Assembly (NCBI GenBank): GCA_017410365.1
Contig: JAFQQY010000015.1
Span: forward strand, 1-64,000
DNA length: 64,000 nt
Source: Prevotella sp.
GTDB lineage: Bacteria; Bacteroidota; Bacteroidia; Bacteroidales; Bacteroidaceae
Direction: 5' to 3'
A program made the translations under genes and the position numbers. Numbering within the stretch: position 1 is the stretch's first letter; every line of letters starts with the position of its first letter. This document shows, piece by piece, positions 27,101 through 36,742 of this stretch. The notes under the pieces were generated by a model. That model saw nothing but the letters and a program-made list of their open reading frames with translations, made no database searches and was not told the DNA's origin.

Positions 27101-28671
27101 AGGAACTTGCACTCAGCGCATCTGGTAAGGCTGTAACAGCTGAATACAAGAACCTGAGCTATGCAACAGAATACACATTCCAGCTTGCAGCCGGTTCTGT
27201 TAGCGACTTGACAGACAACGTGCTGAATGAACCTGTCAATGTAACATTCACAACAATGACCAAACCTACTGTAAACAAGGCACTCTATGACTTCATCGTT
27301 CCAGACGACGGTAACTTCAAGGAGGCTCTCGCAGCAGCCGGTTCACGCGCAGACAAGAGCAAGCGTTTCCGCATCTTCGTTAAGCAGGGCAACCACATTA
27401 TCCCAGCAAACGAGAACAGCATGGTAACTGGTTCTGACGGCAAGAGCTACCCAGATCCTAAGACATCATTCGGTGCTCCTAACACCTCTATCATCGGTGA
27501 GGACATGGCCCTGACAACTGTTGCCAACACAATGCCTAACGACCTCGCTTCTAATCCTGATGCAGGTGCTGGCGGTCAGGCTAACCCACTCGAGGGTATC
27601 CGTACCAGCGGTCTACTCTATATGACAAGCGGTGCTACAAACACTTACTTCCAGGACATCACTCTGAAGACCAATACTCCAGATGCGACAGGACGTAACG
27701 TAATCCTCGTTGACGGCGGTAATAAGACTATCTGCAAGGATGTTACACTTTGGGCATATCAGGACACTTACGTTTCTGACCGTGAGCAGAGTCTCTACTA
27801 CTTCGAAGGCGGTGTTATCCGCGGACGTACCGACTTCATTTGCGGTAGCGGTGACGTATTCTTCAATGATGTTGACATCGTAATGTGCGAGCAGGGCGGT
27901 TACATCGTGGCTCCACGTGCAAATGTGAAGTATGGTTATGTATTCAAGGATTGTACTCTCAAGGGTGAGCAGGACAATGTTAACGGCAATTACTTCCTCG
28001 GTCGTCCTTGGACAGAGGCAGCAGAGACCTATTACATTGACTGTACAATGGAAGCCATACCAACAGCTGCCGGCTGGACAAACATGAGCGCAGGCGGATG
28101 TACACGCTTTGCTGAATACAACAGCGTTTCTGCAAGCGGCACAACTGTTGACCTTAGCGGACGTGTTAAGGAACTTGGCAAGGAGAATCCACACTCATTC
28201 AACCCTGTTCTGAGTGCTGAAGAAGCAGCCGAGATTGGCAATATGAGCAATATGTTCGGCGATTGGGACCCACGTCAGGCAACTGAGCAGGCTCCTACTC
28301 CAACAAATGTCAAGCTCTATCAGAACGACAAGACTATGGTTTGGGACAACTCTGACTACGCTCTCCTCTGGGCAGTATGCAAGGACGGCAAGGCAGTTGC
28401 ATTCGTAACAGAACCGACATACGTTGTTGACGACATCAACGCTAAGTGGTCTGTACGCGCAGCTAACGAAATGGGTGGTCTTGGCGATGCAGCAGAAGCT
28501 ACATTGACAGTTGGTACCGGCATTGAAAGCATCAACAATGCAGAAGGTGTTGTAAGCACATCTTACTACAACCTCAACGGTGTTAAGGTTGGCAAGAACT
28601 TCAAGGGCACTGTCATCAAGGTAGAGACACTCAACAACGGCCAGCAGATTACAAGCAAGATTATCAAGTAA
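24148..28671 (+). CDS. Large multidomain secreted pectin methylesterase (CE8)
   Basis: The 1507-residue protein has a signal peptide (to about residue 25). It then holds several beta-rich modules, including InlB-type repeats (TLTGWTDGKNTYAIGEEV near 225; GFDFVNWTDATGAV near 640; TFNSWSDGQTSSE near 730) and an Ig-like domain (VSTVPATGAANASANGRVVMTF, about 950-1037). The catalytic CE8 beta-helix occupies about 1040-1400 with YQDTYVS (about 1203), GRTDFICGSG (about 1226) and LGRPW (about 1281), which supply the two Asp and the Arg of the family. It removes methyl esters from homogalacturonan, preparing it for the lyases. The extreme C-terminus (YYNLNGVKVGKNFKGTVIKV) is the shared tail. It is unusually long for CE8; the N-terminal modules may bind polysaccharide. 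Confidence 0.9.
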   Translation: MIKNISRYVLALLMMVVAMPSFAAFKDFKIDLTAYNDASSLLTAEEVSSKTSFEFGIAVADDGTVSRVGATDASAVAVISGQYHNDHGCTGVKLVVPVDGAVKIGVGNCTYSGHTVKVTDGSGAEVASFAVGTGCWSRNKSDDVVTFGYYRGGATTLTIESKSYTPYMMVAAASDIPTEYTATFSWGDAAQEGSLPANIKVNEGESIKIPVNFTLFQEGKTLTGWTDGKNTYAIGEEVKMTSDLTLTPVFTANAVALADRTEPVTIKWDFQQKNGAPAVAYQNKTGFWVAQAVVNGKTIDVKTDFDTNNGGKFANGNWQDWAQLNGGTKFTIPSCKGAIVNVEAYNALGTGDNPLKIDGQSDYVSDKTISYEIANTAETIDVVIGSEGSYYRYIQVVLPVVQSTGGKTYNNEAANIVWDLNDVDLYATPNVLTPEGAFTLCTVSTGDFTVGVDAPNAGANNGVKMLKLQPNGDNRSVEFIAKPCKGLTFTATKVSAKVARFGTDGGLLTVTVKNAEGEEAVLASGLIPARNNKDQASDKHGAEEKYTTEFTLDVPASLATSESFTLVITEEGSLGATKQIGIGDVHIEGTVNGTTEAVAKYTISAKANPENGGSVNVYPNGNEFDAGTELKLTATEKFGFDFVNWTDATGAVLSEEAVYVHTLNDNVELTANFKQVNTYELAITLDGGANDYMVQLAPAPTIVDGKTMYEEGTEVALTAASNAILTFNSWSDGQTSSEIKVNMTENIALTANYSAIDYIVGWDFYRRGNNGRVADFYSTADNEAAQLILTNESGSITGWLDKSTEAANGYESMKGAAVNWQKIGDKYYYQTKINASEFTNIKVQAQMLYNYIAHKTQKIEYSVDGTNWTEAGRATMPAAKTVTDIEATLGEDANNASELYIRFIPDYTSDRDGSGDGDASNDGTSITNIFVTGTMKLVDDGKAPALVSTVPATGAANASANGRVVMTFDEKIKLTAAAKATLNGEELALSASGKAVTAEYKNLSYATEYTFQLAAGSVSDLTDNVLNEPVNVTFTTMTKPTVNKALYDFIVPDDGNFKEALAAAGSRADKSKRFRIFVKQGNHIIPANENSMVTGSDGKSYPDPKTSFGAPNTSIIGEDMALTTVANTMPNDLASNPDAGAGGQANPLEGIRTSGLLYMTSGATNTYFQDITLKTNTPDATGRNVILVDGGNKTICKDVTLWAYQDTYVSDREQSLYYFEGGVIRGRTDFICGSGDVFFNDVDIVMCEQGGYIVAPRANVKYGYVFKDCTLKGEQDNVNGNYFLGRPWTEAAETYYIDCTMEAIPTAAGWTNMSAGGCTRFAEYNSVSASGTTVDLSGRVKELGKENPHSFNPVLSAEEAAEIGNMSNMFGDWDPRQATEQAPTPTNVKLYQNDKTMVWDNSDYALLWAVCKDGKAVAFVTEPTYVVDDINAKWSVRAANEMGGLGDAAEATLTVGTGIESINNAEGVVSTSYYNLNGVKVGKNFKGTVIKVETLNNGQQITSKIIK

Positions 28672-28694
28672 TCATTGCATATAACAAATTAAAG

Positions 28695-28726
28695 AGTCTC
28701 CTTCCTGCGGGAAGGGGACTTTTTTT
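28695..28726 (+). terminator. Intrinsic terminator after the CE8 gene
   Basis: AGTCTCCTTCC pairs with GGAAGGGGACT (one G.U) around TGCG and is followed by a T-run. Confidence 0.92.
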
Positions 28727-28789
28727 GATTATAACAAAATATAACCACCATTTGAACAATTAATCCACCTTAAATCAGCAAAGTTTTAA

Positions 28790-29004
28790 TAATTTTGCAA
28801 CGAAATAAGAAATATTTCATAAAAAATACCTATATTTGCAAAATAATTTTCACTAACTAGAATTAAAAAGCTGAACTATAATAATGAACAATGGACTAAA
28901 ATAACCCTAAAAGCGTACTAATAGTGCGTAATATATATTATATGTATAAAGAAGAAAACCTATTAATTAAACTTTTATAATAATAATAACTAAATTTATC
29001 ATTT
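28790..29004 (+). promoter_or_regulatory. Promoter region and long leader of the susCD operon
   Basis: Two -7 candidates are visible, TAATTTTG at 28790-28797 and TATATTTG at 28831-28838. Either leaves a leader of 160-200 nt before the SusC start, longer than for the other genes here. No gene lies in it. Such leaders are where Bacteroides PULs may be controlled after initiation, but no specific element is recognised. Confidence 0.5.
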
Positions 29005-32000
29005 ATGTCTGGTAATTTGAAAACATTTCGAATTGCGCTTGTAGTATTCCTGACATTCTTTGTCAGCAATATCTATGCGCAGGCACTAAAGGGTACTGTT
29101 AAGGATTCCGCTGGCGAGCCGGTTATCGGTGCAACCGTTGTGGAGAAAGGCAGTCCTAAGAATGCCGCCGTTACCAACTTTGATGGTGTATTCAACATCA
29201 AGGTTGCTGCAGGCAAAACTCTCGTGATTTCCTATGTCGGAATGAAGACACAGGAAGTAAAGGCCGCCAACAACATGGTGGTAGTTATGGAAGACGACGC
29301 CGCCCTCGTTGAGGAAGTCGTAGTTCTCGGTTACACCAGCAAGGCTCGTAAAGACCTTACCGGTTCTGTTGGTTCTATCAGCGGTAAGAAACTTGAGGCT
29401 GTTCCTGTTGCATCTGCAGCAGAGGCTCTTCAGGGTAAGATTGCCGGTGTGCAGGTAACAACAGTCGACGGTCAGCCAGGTGCAGACATCAACATCCGCG
29501 TTCGTGGTGCTACGTCTGTAACTCAGAGCAACGACCCATTGTTCATCGTTGACGGTTTCCAGGTTGAGAACATCAACGACATTCCACCATCAGACATCGC
29601 TTCTATCGACGTATTGAAGGACGCTTCTCTTACAGCTATCTATGGTGCTAAGGGTGGTAATGGTGTAGTTGTTGTTACAACAAAGGCAGCTAAGGAAGGT
29701 AAGATTACTGTTGGATTCAACGGTCGTCTTTCTGTTGCTTCAGTATCAAAGAAGCTTGATCTTCTGAACACAGCTCAGTTCGTTGACTATCAGTACGACC
29801 GTGCTGCAGCAAACGGTACACGTTCTTCTTGGGCAAAGCCATTCCGCTACAACTTCGGTAACCCTGCCGACCTTGATATCTACCATACTCTGCCTACGCA
29901 CGATTGGCAGGATGAGATTCTCGGTGAGAATCCTATCAACTACAGTGCTAACGTAACAGTTGGTGGTGGTACAGACAAGTTGAAGTTCAACATGTCTCTC
30001 ACACAGACTGAGGACAAGGGTATCATCATGGGTTCTGGCGTTCGCCGTACAAACCTCAACATCAAGCTTGCTGCTGATCTTACAGACAACTTGAAGTTGA
30101 CATACAACCCACGTATGACTTATCGCCGTGACATCGGTGGTGGTGCAAGCCGCATCGGTTCAGGTGGTCTTATCGACGTTCTTAAGTATCGTCCTACTAA
30201 CGGTCTTCGCGAGGCTGCATTCTGGGCACCAGAAGTTGCTGACCCAGACGAAGAGGCAAACTTCGCATATACAAATCCTAAGTCTGACATCCAAACAAAC
30301 CAGAAGAAGAAGCACTCTTATTCTATCAACAACCAGCTTTCTCTTCAGTGGACTCCAATCGAAGGACTTGTTCTTCGTACAGAGGGTAACTACAGCATAG
30401 CTTTCAGTGATGAGAACCAGTTCTATGGTCCTTTCACAAGCACAGGACAGGAAGTTGTTCACCAGGGTCTCCCTGTTGCTACAATCAAGGACGTTCGCAC
30501 AGAGTCATACACATGGACTAACACTGCAAGCTATTCATTCACACACAATGATGACCACAACTGGTCATTCCTCCTCGGTCAGGAAATTTACAACTGGCAG
30601 AGACGTACAGAGAATGAGACAGCTCACCTCTTCAGCCGTGATGTTGACGCTGAGACAGCATGGAACAGAATGAACCTTGGTGTACCATACGAACTGATTA
30701 CAGAACTTTCTACACCAAACCGCATGGCTTCATTCTTCGGACAGGCCAACTATAACTACGATCACAAGTACTTGCTGTCTGTTACATTCCGTGCCGACGG
30801 TTCTACAAAGTTCGCTCCAGGCAACCAGTGGGGTTACTTCCCATCTATTTCTGGTGCATGGGACATGAAGCGCGAGTCATTCCTTGAAAATGTTGACTGG
30901 ATCAACCAGTTGAAGCTTCGTGCAGCTATCGGTGTTGCTGGTAACAACAACATCAACGACGACCTCTGGCGTTACCTCTACTCTATCAAGAACACAGGTG
31001 GTCCAGCATTCGGTGAGCAGAAGCCTACCGGCGAACTTTTCTATGAGTCAAACAGCGAGTTCCCTAACAAGGACATCAAATGGGAGACAACTCTTACTCG
31101 CAACATCGCTCTTGACCTTTCATTCTTCGACAACCGCTTGACTATTACTCCTGAGTTCTACTGGAACACAACAAGCGACCTTCTCTACAAGTCAACCATT
31201 CCTTCAGCAACTGGTTACACTAAGCAGATGCAGAACATCGGTGAGGTTAGCAACAAGGGTTTCGAGTTGACAGTTAACGGTGATATTCTCCGCGGTAAGG
31301 ACTATGTATTGAGCGGTAACTTGACATTCGGTCTGAACAAGATGACTATCGAGAAGCTTAATGCAACAGATAAGGTTCTGTACAACACAGCAGGTGCATG
31401 GAAGTCAGCTGACGAAGGTGACTACAAACTTGAAGTAGGTGGTGAACTCGGTCTCTTCTACGGTTATGTTTACGACGGTCTCTACTCTCCAGACGAGTTC
31501 TACTTCGATCCAGTTCAGAACCTGCTCGCTGTTCCTTACTCTGACGAGGTTCCACGTTATGATGCAGAAGGCAACCGTATGCCAAACACTGTTGTTAACA
31601 TGGCTCTCGGCAGCAGCAACTCAGGTGAGGCAACACTTCCTGGTAAGATTAAGCTGAAGGACCTCAACGGTGACGGTGTTGTTGATATCAACGATAAGAC
31701 TGTTATCGGTAACTCTAACCCAGAGTTCCAGGGTGGTTTCGGTCTGAGCGGTCAGTGGAAGAACTTCGACTTCACAGCCAACTTCACTTATATGGTAGGT
31801 TTCGATGTTTACAATGCAACAGCATACGCACTGTCTTCATCAACAACAAAGCAGTATCAGTTTGACAACGTACTTGACAAGTTTGCTGACAACCGTTGGC
31901 GCTATGTTCACGTGAACGACGGTAGCCGTTATTCTGGTGAGTGTATGTATAAGAACTACTACCTTGACAATGGTAAGGAAATATACATCAACATGAATGC

Positions 32001-32307
32001 TGACGCATCTCTTTGGAATCCAGCAGACCTCGTAACAAAGGCTATGATTTCTAACTTCGTTGAAGACGGTTCATTCCTCCGTTGCTCTGACATCACTATC
32101 GGTTACACACTCCCAACAAGCATCACAGGCAAGTGGGGCATGTCTAAGCTTCGTTTCTACGCTTCAGCTTCTAACTTGTTCATCTTGACAAGCTACTCAG
32201 GCTTCGACCCAGAAGTTGACGTACAGTCTGGTCTTACTCCATCTATGGACTACAACCGCTACCCACGCAACCGTCAGTTCTCTCTTGGTGTAAACGTATC
32301 ATTCTAA
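29005..32307 (+). CDS. SusC-like TonB-dependent outer-membrane transporter
   Basis: The 1100-residue protein has a signal peptide (cleavage near IYAQA). A carboxypeptidase-D-like beta domain follows (LKGTVKDSAGEPVIGATVVEKG, about 29-110), then the plug (VVVLGYTSKARKDLTGSV, IRVRGATSV, DPLFIVDGFQ) and a 22-strand barrel to the C-terminal NRQFSLGVNVSF. It imports oligosaccharides across the outer membrane with energy from TonB. The partner SusD gene follows by 26 bp. Given the enzymes on both sides, the ligand is inferred to be pectin oligosaccharide. Confidence 0.95.
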   Translation: MSGNLKTFRIALVVFLTFFVSNIYAQALKGTVKDSAGEPVIGATVVEKGSPKNAAVTNFDGVFNIKVAAGKTLVISYVGMKTQEVKAANNMVVVMEDDAALVEEVVVLGYTSKARKDLTGSVGSISGKKLEAVPVASAAEALQGKIAGVQVTTVDGQPGADINIRVRGATSVTQSNDPLFIVDGFQVENINDIPPSDIASIDVLKDASLTAIYGAKGGNGVVVVTTKAAKEGKITVGFNGRLSVASVSKKLDLLNTAQFVDYQYDRAAANGTRSSWAKPFRYNFGNPADLDIYHTLPTHDWQDEILGENPINYSANVTVGGGTDKLKFNMSLTQTEDKGIIMGSGVRRTNLNIKLAADLTDNLKLTYNPRMTYRRDIGGGASRIGSGGLIDVLKYRPTNGLREAAFWAPEVADPDEEANFAYTNPKSDIQTNQKKKHSYSINNQLSLQWTPIEGLVLRTEGNYSIAFSDENQFYGPFTSTGQEVVHQGLPVATIKDVRTESYTWTNTASYSFTHNDDHNWSFLLGQEIYNWQRRTENETAHLFSRDVDAETAWNRMNLGVPYELITELSTPNRMASFFGQANYNYDHKYLLSVTFRADGSTKFAPGNQWGYFPSISGAWDMKRESFLENVDWINQLKLRAAIGVAGNNNINDDLWRYLYSIKNTGGPAFGEQKPTGELFYESNSEFPNKDIKWETTLTRNIALDLSFFDNRLTITPEFYWNTTSDLLYKSTIPSATGYTKQMQNIGEVSNKGFELTVNGDILRGKDYVLSGNLTFGLNKMTIEKLNATDKVLYNTAGAWKSADEGDYKLEVGGELGLFYGYVYDGLYSPDEFYFDPVQNLLAVPYSDEVPRYDAEGNRMPNTVVNMALGSSNSGEATLPGKIKLKDLNGDGVVDINDKTVIGNSNPEFQGGFGLSGQWKNFDFTANFTYMVGFDVYNATAYALSSSTTKQYQFDNVLDKFADNRWRYVHVNDGSRYSGECMYKNYYLDNGKEIYINMNADASLWNPADLVTKAMISNFVEDGSFLRCSDITIGYTLPTSITGKWGMSKLRFYASASNLFILTSYSGFDPEVDVQSGLTPSMDYNRYPRNRQFSLGVNVSF

Positions 32308-32333
32308 TTAATTTATATTAAAGAATTAAGAAT

Positions 32334-34388
32334 ATGAAAATTAAAAATATATTGATAGGTGGTATCTGCATGCTTACATTTGCAGCCTGCGATGATTACC
32401 TTGATGTTGATGCGCCTTCAAAGTCAACCAATGAGAGTATCTACTCTTCTGAGTCAGAAATCTCTATGGCTCTCAATGAAGTATATGCAAAGGCATTGAC
32501 AGATAACACCTTCGGCAACTTGGCATATAACAACATGTTGCTTAACAGTGACGTTGAGTTTGCTGCAAACGCAAATGAGGTTGCTCAAATCAACGCTCCT
32601 AAGCGTTTCGACTGTACAGCAGAGTCTGGCGATGCTGAAAAGTTCTGGAATGCACTTTATTCTGGTGTAGAAACAGCCAACAACTTCATCTACAACCTTG
32701 AGAACAGCCCAATCTACTCAACAGACAATGAGAATCTTACTCAGATGATGGGTGAGGCAAAGGTGTTCAGAGCGATGTTCTACTATGAACTGCTTTGCTA
32801 CTGGGGAGATATTCCTTTCACAATGCTTCCTACATACGCTACACAGGAGTTCATTCTTCCTGTAACAAGCCGTGATGAAGTATATAAGCAACTTATCGAT
32901 GACCTCAAGTCTGCAGCACCTTTGATGAAGAAGACATCAGACATTGCAGAAGGTATCGAGCGTCCATCTAAGGAAGCTTGTTGGGCTATGATTGCACGTC
33001 TTGCTCTTCAGGCAGGTGGTTACTCACTCCGTCCAGCTGAGGGAACAAACTATGGTAAGATGGCTCGTCCAGAAAACTATAAGGAGTTCTATCAGATTGC
33101 ACGCGCTTACGCTGACTCTGTAATCCAGTCTGGTACACACTCTCTTACAAAGGAATACAAGCAAGTGTTCATCGACGAGTGTAACTTTATTGTTGACAAC
33201 ACCGACGATGCTATCTTCGAACTTCCATTCGGAAATGGTAGCACAGGTCAGTGGGGTTATCGTCAGGGTCCACAGGCCAAGTCTTACGAAGGCAAGACTC
33301 CACACGTATGGGGTGAGACAAACGGTGGTGTACAGGTTACTCCATTCTATCGCTTTACATTCGATGAGAATGACCTCCGCCGCGACTACATCACATGTTT
33401 CTGGTACTATGAAGTAGAAGGTCAGCCAGCTGTTCACCACAACTACACAAGCTACAACGGCAAGTGGTCTAAGTTGTGGAATACCACAGGTCTTGGCGAC
33501 ATCACAACAGGTGCTACAGGTATCAACTTCGCTTACCTCCGCTATGCAGACGTTCTTCTTATGTTTGCAGAAGCAGAGAACGAGCTCAACGGTCCTACAG
33601 ACGCTGCACAGCAGGCACTGAAGACTGTTCGCAAGCGTGCATTCAAGGCAGACAACCATGGCGACAAGGTTGAAGCTTACGTTGCAGCAGCAGCAGCTTC
33701 TAAGGAAACATTCCTTGATGCTGTACTTGATGAGCGTTCTTGGGAATTTGCAGGTGAGAACATGCGTTGGAAGGATCTCGTTCGCAACAATCAGTATGCA
33801 GAGAAACTGTTCTACACATTCCTCCGCTACTACTCTGTTGCTGAAAACTGTATGACATCTTCTAACTTCGATGATATGGTATCTGATTATGATGGTATCT
33901 ACTGGCCAGAAAAGTATCCATTCAGCATGTTCTGGACATATATCAAGAACACTGGCGACAAATCTATCTATACAAACACTCAGTTGCCATTGCTCTATGT
34001 TGTCAATCCTTATTCACAAACAACAATACCACAGATAAGTCCAGAGAACTACATGATGATGGAAGAGCTTCCATACACTCCTATTGCTCTTAAGGACATC
34101 ACTGGCAGCGAAAGTGCAAGTTCAGACAAGATTTGGAACGAGGCTGCTATCAACTGGATGGAAGATGCAGGTTATCCAAAAGCTCAGATTCTCTATTCTC
34201 TCTATGGATACATCCGTGGCAATGAGCAGAGCAAGATTAGCCTCAATGTTGACGGCACAATGCAGGCTATCGACCCAATTAGCTACAATGTAAACAACCT
34301 GCCAGCAGTTCGCTATATGCTTCCAATTCCAAAAGAGGCTATCGCTCGCTCAAACGGTGCTTACACACAGCATTTCGGCTACAAATAA
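32334..34388 (+). CDS. SusD-like surface glycan-binding lipoprotein
   Basis: The 684-residue protein has a lipoprotein signal ending LTFAAC-DDYLDVDAP. It has the SusD/RagB pattern: an N-terminal TPR-like part (YAKALTDN..., FWNALYSGVETANNFIYNLE, GEAKVFRAMFYYEL) and the conserved RYADVLLMFAEAENEL and VLDERSWEFAGENMRWKDLVR. It caps the SusC channel and binds the incoming glycan at the cell surface. It lies 26 bp after susC and 34 bp before the next lipoprotein gene, in one operon. Confidence 0.95.
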   Translation: MKIKNILIGGICMLTFAACDDYLDVDAPSKSTNESIYSSESEISMALNEVYAKALTDNTFGNLAYNNMLLNSDVEFAANANEVAQINAPKRFDCTAESGDAEKFWNALYSGVETANNFIYNLENSPIYSTDNENLTQMMGEAKVFRAMFYYELLCYWGDIPFTMLPTYATQEFILPVTSRDEVYKQLIDDLKSAAPLMKKTSDIAEGIERPSKEACWAMIARLALQAGGYSLRPAEGTNYGKMARPENYKEFYQIARAYADSVIQSGTHSLTKEYKQVFIDECNFIVDNTDDAIFELPFGNGSTGQWGYRQGPQAKSYEGKTPHVWGETNGGVQVTPFYRFTFDENDLRRDYITCFWYYEVEGQPAVHHNYTSYNGKWSKLWNTTGLGDITTGATGINFAYLRYADVLLMFAEAENELNGPTDAAQQALKTVRKRAFKADNHGDKVEAYVAAAAASKETFLDAVLDERSWEFAGENMRWKDLVRNNQYAEKLFYTFLRYYSVAENCMTSSNFDDMVSDYDGIYWPEKYPFSMFWTYIKNTGDKSIYTNTQLPLLYVVNPYSQTTIPQISPENYMMMEELPYTPIALKDITGSESASSDKIWNEAAINWMEDAGYPKAQILYSLYGYIRGNEQSKISLNVDGTMQAIDPISYNVNNLPAVRYMLPIPKEAIARSNGAYTQHFGYK

Positions 34389-34422
34389 ATAATGTAACAT
34401 TATAAATTTAACAATTAGAACA

Positions 34423-36675
34423 ATGAAAAAATTTCTAATATATTCGCTGAGTTTGTTTGCAGTGTCTATGGGCTTTGTATCATGTTCTGACGACGATGAT
34501 AATATTCCAGAAGGAGCAGATCGTAAGTTCATGACTATGTTCCGCTGCGACAACAATACAGGTAAGGGAGATTCTGACCCTTATAACTGTACAGTAGTAG
34601 ACCTCAACGATGTTCACCTCTATTGGTATGGTGTTGAAGGCGCATACGGATATCAGATTCGTTGGGCTCTTCAGCCAAACGTATCAGGTGGTGCTCAGGC
34701 TTGGCATGAGACAGACTCTTTGGGTCTGCTCTCTGGTGATACAATCATCGTAGGTGCTGATGTTCTTGACATGGTTATCAAGGACTTGAACTATCAGACA
34801 GACTATCGTTTCGCAATACGTACTCTTAACTCTGCAGATCTAAATGACCCATTGAACTCTAAGTGGTATGGTCATGGTGATGGTCGCGGATGGGCAGAGT
34901 ATCTCGGTTTGCAAACAGGTGCACGCTATGAAGTACCTTCTATCATTCAGGTATCAGACATTACCAAGACTTCTATGCGTATCAACCTTAACCGCAGCAC
35001 TGCTGGTTACACAGAGGAACAGTTGATTGGTTTCAAGGAGCACTTTACTGTAGAAGGCGACGTATTCAAAGTTGACTATCTGACAATCACTCCATCAAAG
35101 TCTTCACCTAACGCAACAGTGCCTGCAGGTTTCAGCAAGTATGTGCTTACAGACGAAGATTGGACACGTGGATACATCGACGTAGAAGGTCTGACAGAGA
35201 ACGCTGTATATAACATTGACGTATGGGATGGCGACATCAAGGTTTCTGTAGATGCTAACTACAATGCATTGATGAAACGTACAAAGGGAACAGCAGGTCC
35301 TCCAATTCTCCTTACTCATGTAATTAACCCAACTGATACAATTGGTAAGGGTACAAGCAATGAGGCTGTTTATGACATCTCTGGATATGAGTCAATGAAA
35401 CTCGACCAGATTATCATCGACTACTGCGAGTCTATGGAGTTGGCAGAAAACCAGGTGTTCTATCTTGAGGCAGGTAAGGCATACCACTTCACAAGCAACC
35501 CATCTGTTTACAAAGGTCTCACACTCCGTACAGATCCTGAAGGTTATGCTGAGACTGGCAAGAAGGCTATCCTCTACCTTAACGGTTTGACACAGACTGG
35601 TACAAATATCAACAGCTGTAACTTCATGCTCGGTCGTCAGCCACAGCCAGGTGAGAATTCAACTATTCCACTGGACATCGATTCTGTTCGATTCATGGAT
35701 CTTGACGTTCAGGTGCCATTGGCAAGAAACTATGGTCATGCTCAGCAGGGTATCGGCGGTGCTGTCGGTAACTACTTCATGAACATGTATTCTAACGGTA
35801 TGGGTATCAACGTAACACTCCTTGAGTGGAACAACTGTACATTCCAGGGTCTGATTCGTGGATTCTTCCGTATCCAGGGTTCTAACGACTTCAACATCCA
35901 CAACATTGTGATGAAGGACTGCGAATTCTTGAACACAGGTTTCTATGACAACGGCGGTAAGGGTTACAATATCATCTTTGCAGACCACAACGGTAAGCCA
36001 AAGAGCAATATCCTTGAGAACGTAACAATTGAGAACAACACATTCGTAAACACTCCTCACGGTTCAATCATCACTGACAACAACCGTAACCTCGTTTGGG
36101 ATGAGTCTGTTCGCTGGAACATTACAGTCAAGAACAATACATTCGTTAACCACGCTACACGTAGTGCCGTTCCATTCTTCAACTTCCGTTATATGCCAGG
36201 TGGTTCTGTACTTACTATCAAGAACAACTTCTGGACAGTAACTAAGGACGAAGCAGATGCTCTCCGTGTACTCAACTGTCAGGGTTGCGACATCCGCAAC
36301 ATTCAGGGTGGTGACGGTTCTGGTAATGTTACATTCGATATCGCTAACAACTGGTCAACAAACAACGACCTGACAGCAGGTCAGATATTTACCAAGGGTG
36401 CTTTCTCTGCTAAGAGCAACGCTCCTGGTAAGTTCCTCAGTTCTTCAAACTTCCCAAGCGGCCAGGAAGAACTTGACGTTCATGTTGATGATATCTCAGC
36501 TACAGAACTTATGGTTTCTCCAAATCCTAAGTACTATGTAATGGACCCATCTAGCGAGAAGGAGCATCACACAGACAACCTTGACGGCATCTACTTCCAG
36601 AATACCGATAAGGTACGCAACTCTAATATCTACAAGTTGGGTATCGGTGCTCCAAAGTGGCGTCAGCTCAAATAA
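34423..36675 (+). CDS. Surface lipoprotein with FN3-like and beta-helix domains (DUF5123/DUF4957 type)
   Basis: The 750-residue protein has a lipobox in SMGFVSC-SDDDDN, with acidic residues after Cys that fit surface export. A fibronectin-III-like region (about 40-165) and a second beta-domain precede a right-handed beta-helix (about 300-650) with repeated short turns such as NIHNIVMKDCEFLNTG and ILENVTIENNTFVN. This is the layout I associate with DUF4957/DUF5123 proteins in pectin PULs. It holds the SusE position after SusD. A glycan-binding role is likely; a lyase activity cannot be excluded because pectinases share the fold, but no catalytic motif is evident. Confidence 0.8.
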   Translation: MKKFLIYSLSLFAVSMGFVSCSDDDDNIPEGADRKFMTMFRCDNNTGKGDSDPYNCTVVDLNDVHLYWYGVEGAYGYQIRWALQPNVSGGAQAWHETDSLGLLSGDTIIVGADVLDMVIKDLNYQTDYRFAIRTLNSADLNDPLNSKWYGHGDGRGWAEYLGLQTGARYEVPSIIQVSDITKTSMRINLNRSTAGYTEEQLIGFKEHFTVEGDVFKVDYLTITPSKSSPNATVPAGFSKYVLTDEDWTRGYIDVEGLTENAVYNIDVWDGDIKVSVDANYNALMKRTKGTAGPPILLTHVINPTDTIGKGTSNEAVYDISGYESMKLDQIIIDYCESMELAENQVFYLEAGKAYHFTSNPSVYKGLTLRTDPEGYAETGKKAILYLNGLTQTGTNINSCNFMLGRQPQPGENSTIPLDIDSVRFMDLDVQVPLARNYGHAQQGIGGAVGNYFMNMYSNGMGINVTLLEWNNCTFQGLIRGFFRIQGSNDFNIHNIVMKDCEFLNTGFYDNGGKGYNIIFADHNGKPKSNILENVTIENNTFVNTPHGSIITDNNRNLVWDESVRWNITVKNNTFVNHATRSAVPFFNFRYMPGGSVLTIKNNFWTVTKDEADALRVLNCQGCDIRNIQGGDGSGNVTFDIANNWSTNNDLTAGQIFTKGAFSAKSNAPGKFLSSSNFPSGQEELDVHVDDISATELMVSPNPKYYVMDPSSEKEHHTDNLDGIYFQNTDKVRNSNIYKLGIGAPKWRQLK

Positions 36676-36700
36676 GAGAATACTCTTATTAACAATAGTA

Positions 36701-36731
36701 AAGGCATCCTCAATTGTGAGGGTGCCTTTTT
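36701..36731 (+). terminator. Terminator of the susCD operon
   Basis: AAGGCATCCTCA pairs with TGAGGGTGCCTT (one G.U) around ATTG, followed by TTTT. Confidence 0.92.
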
Positions 36732-36742
36732 GGTTTTCGATA

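Noticed and set aside
34423-36675. Calling the SusE-position lipoprotein a pectate lyase
   Set aside because: The beta-helix fold is suggested but no lyase catalytic motif is visible, and the lipoprotein after SusD is normally a binding protein.
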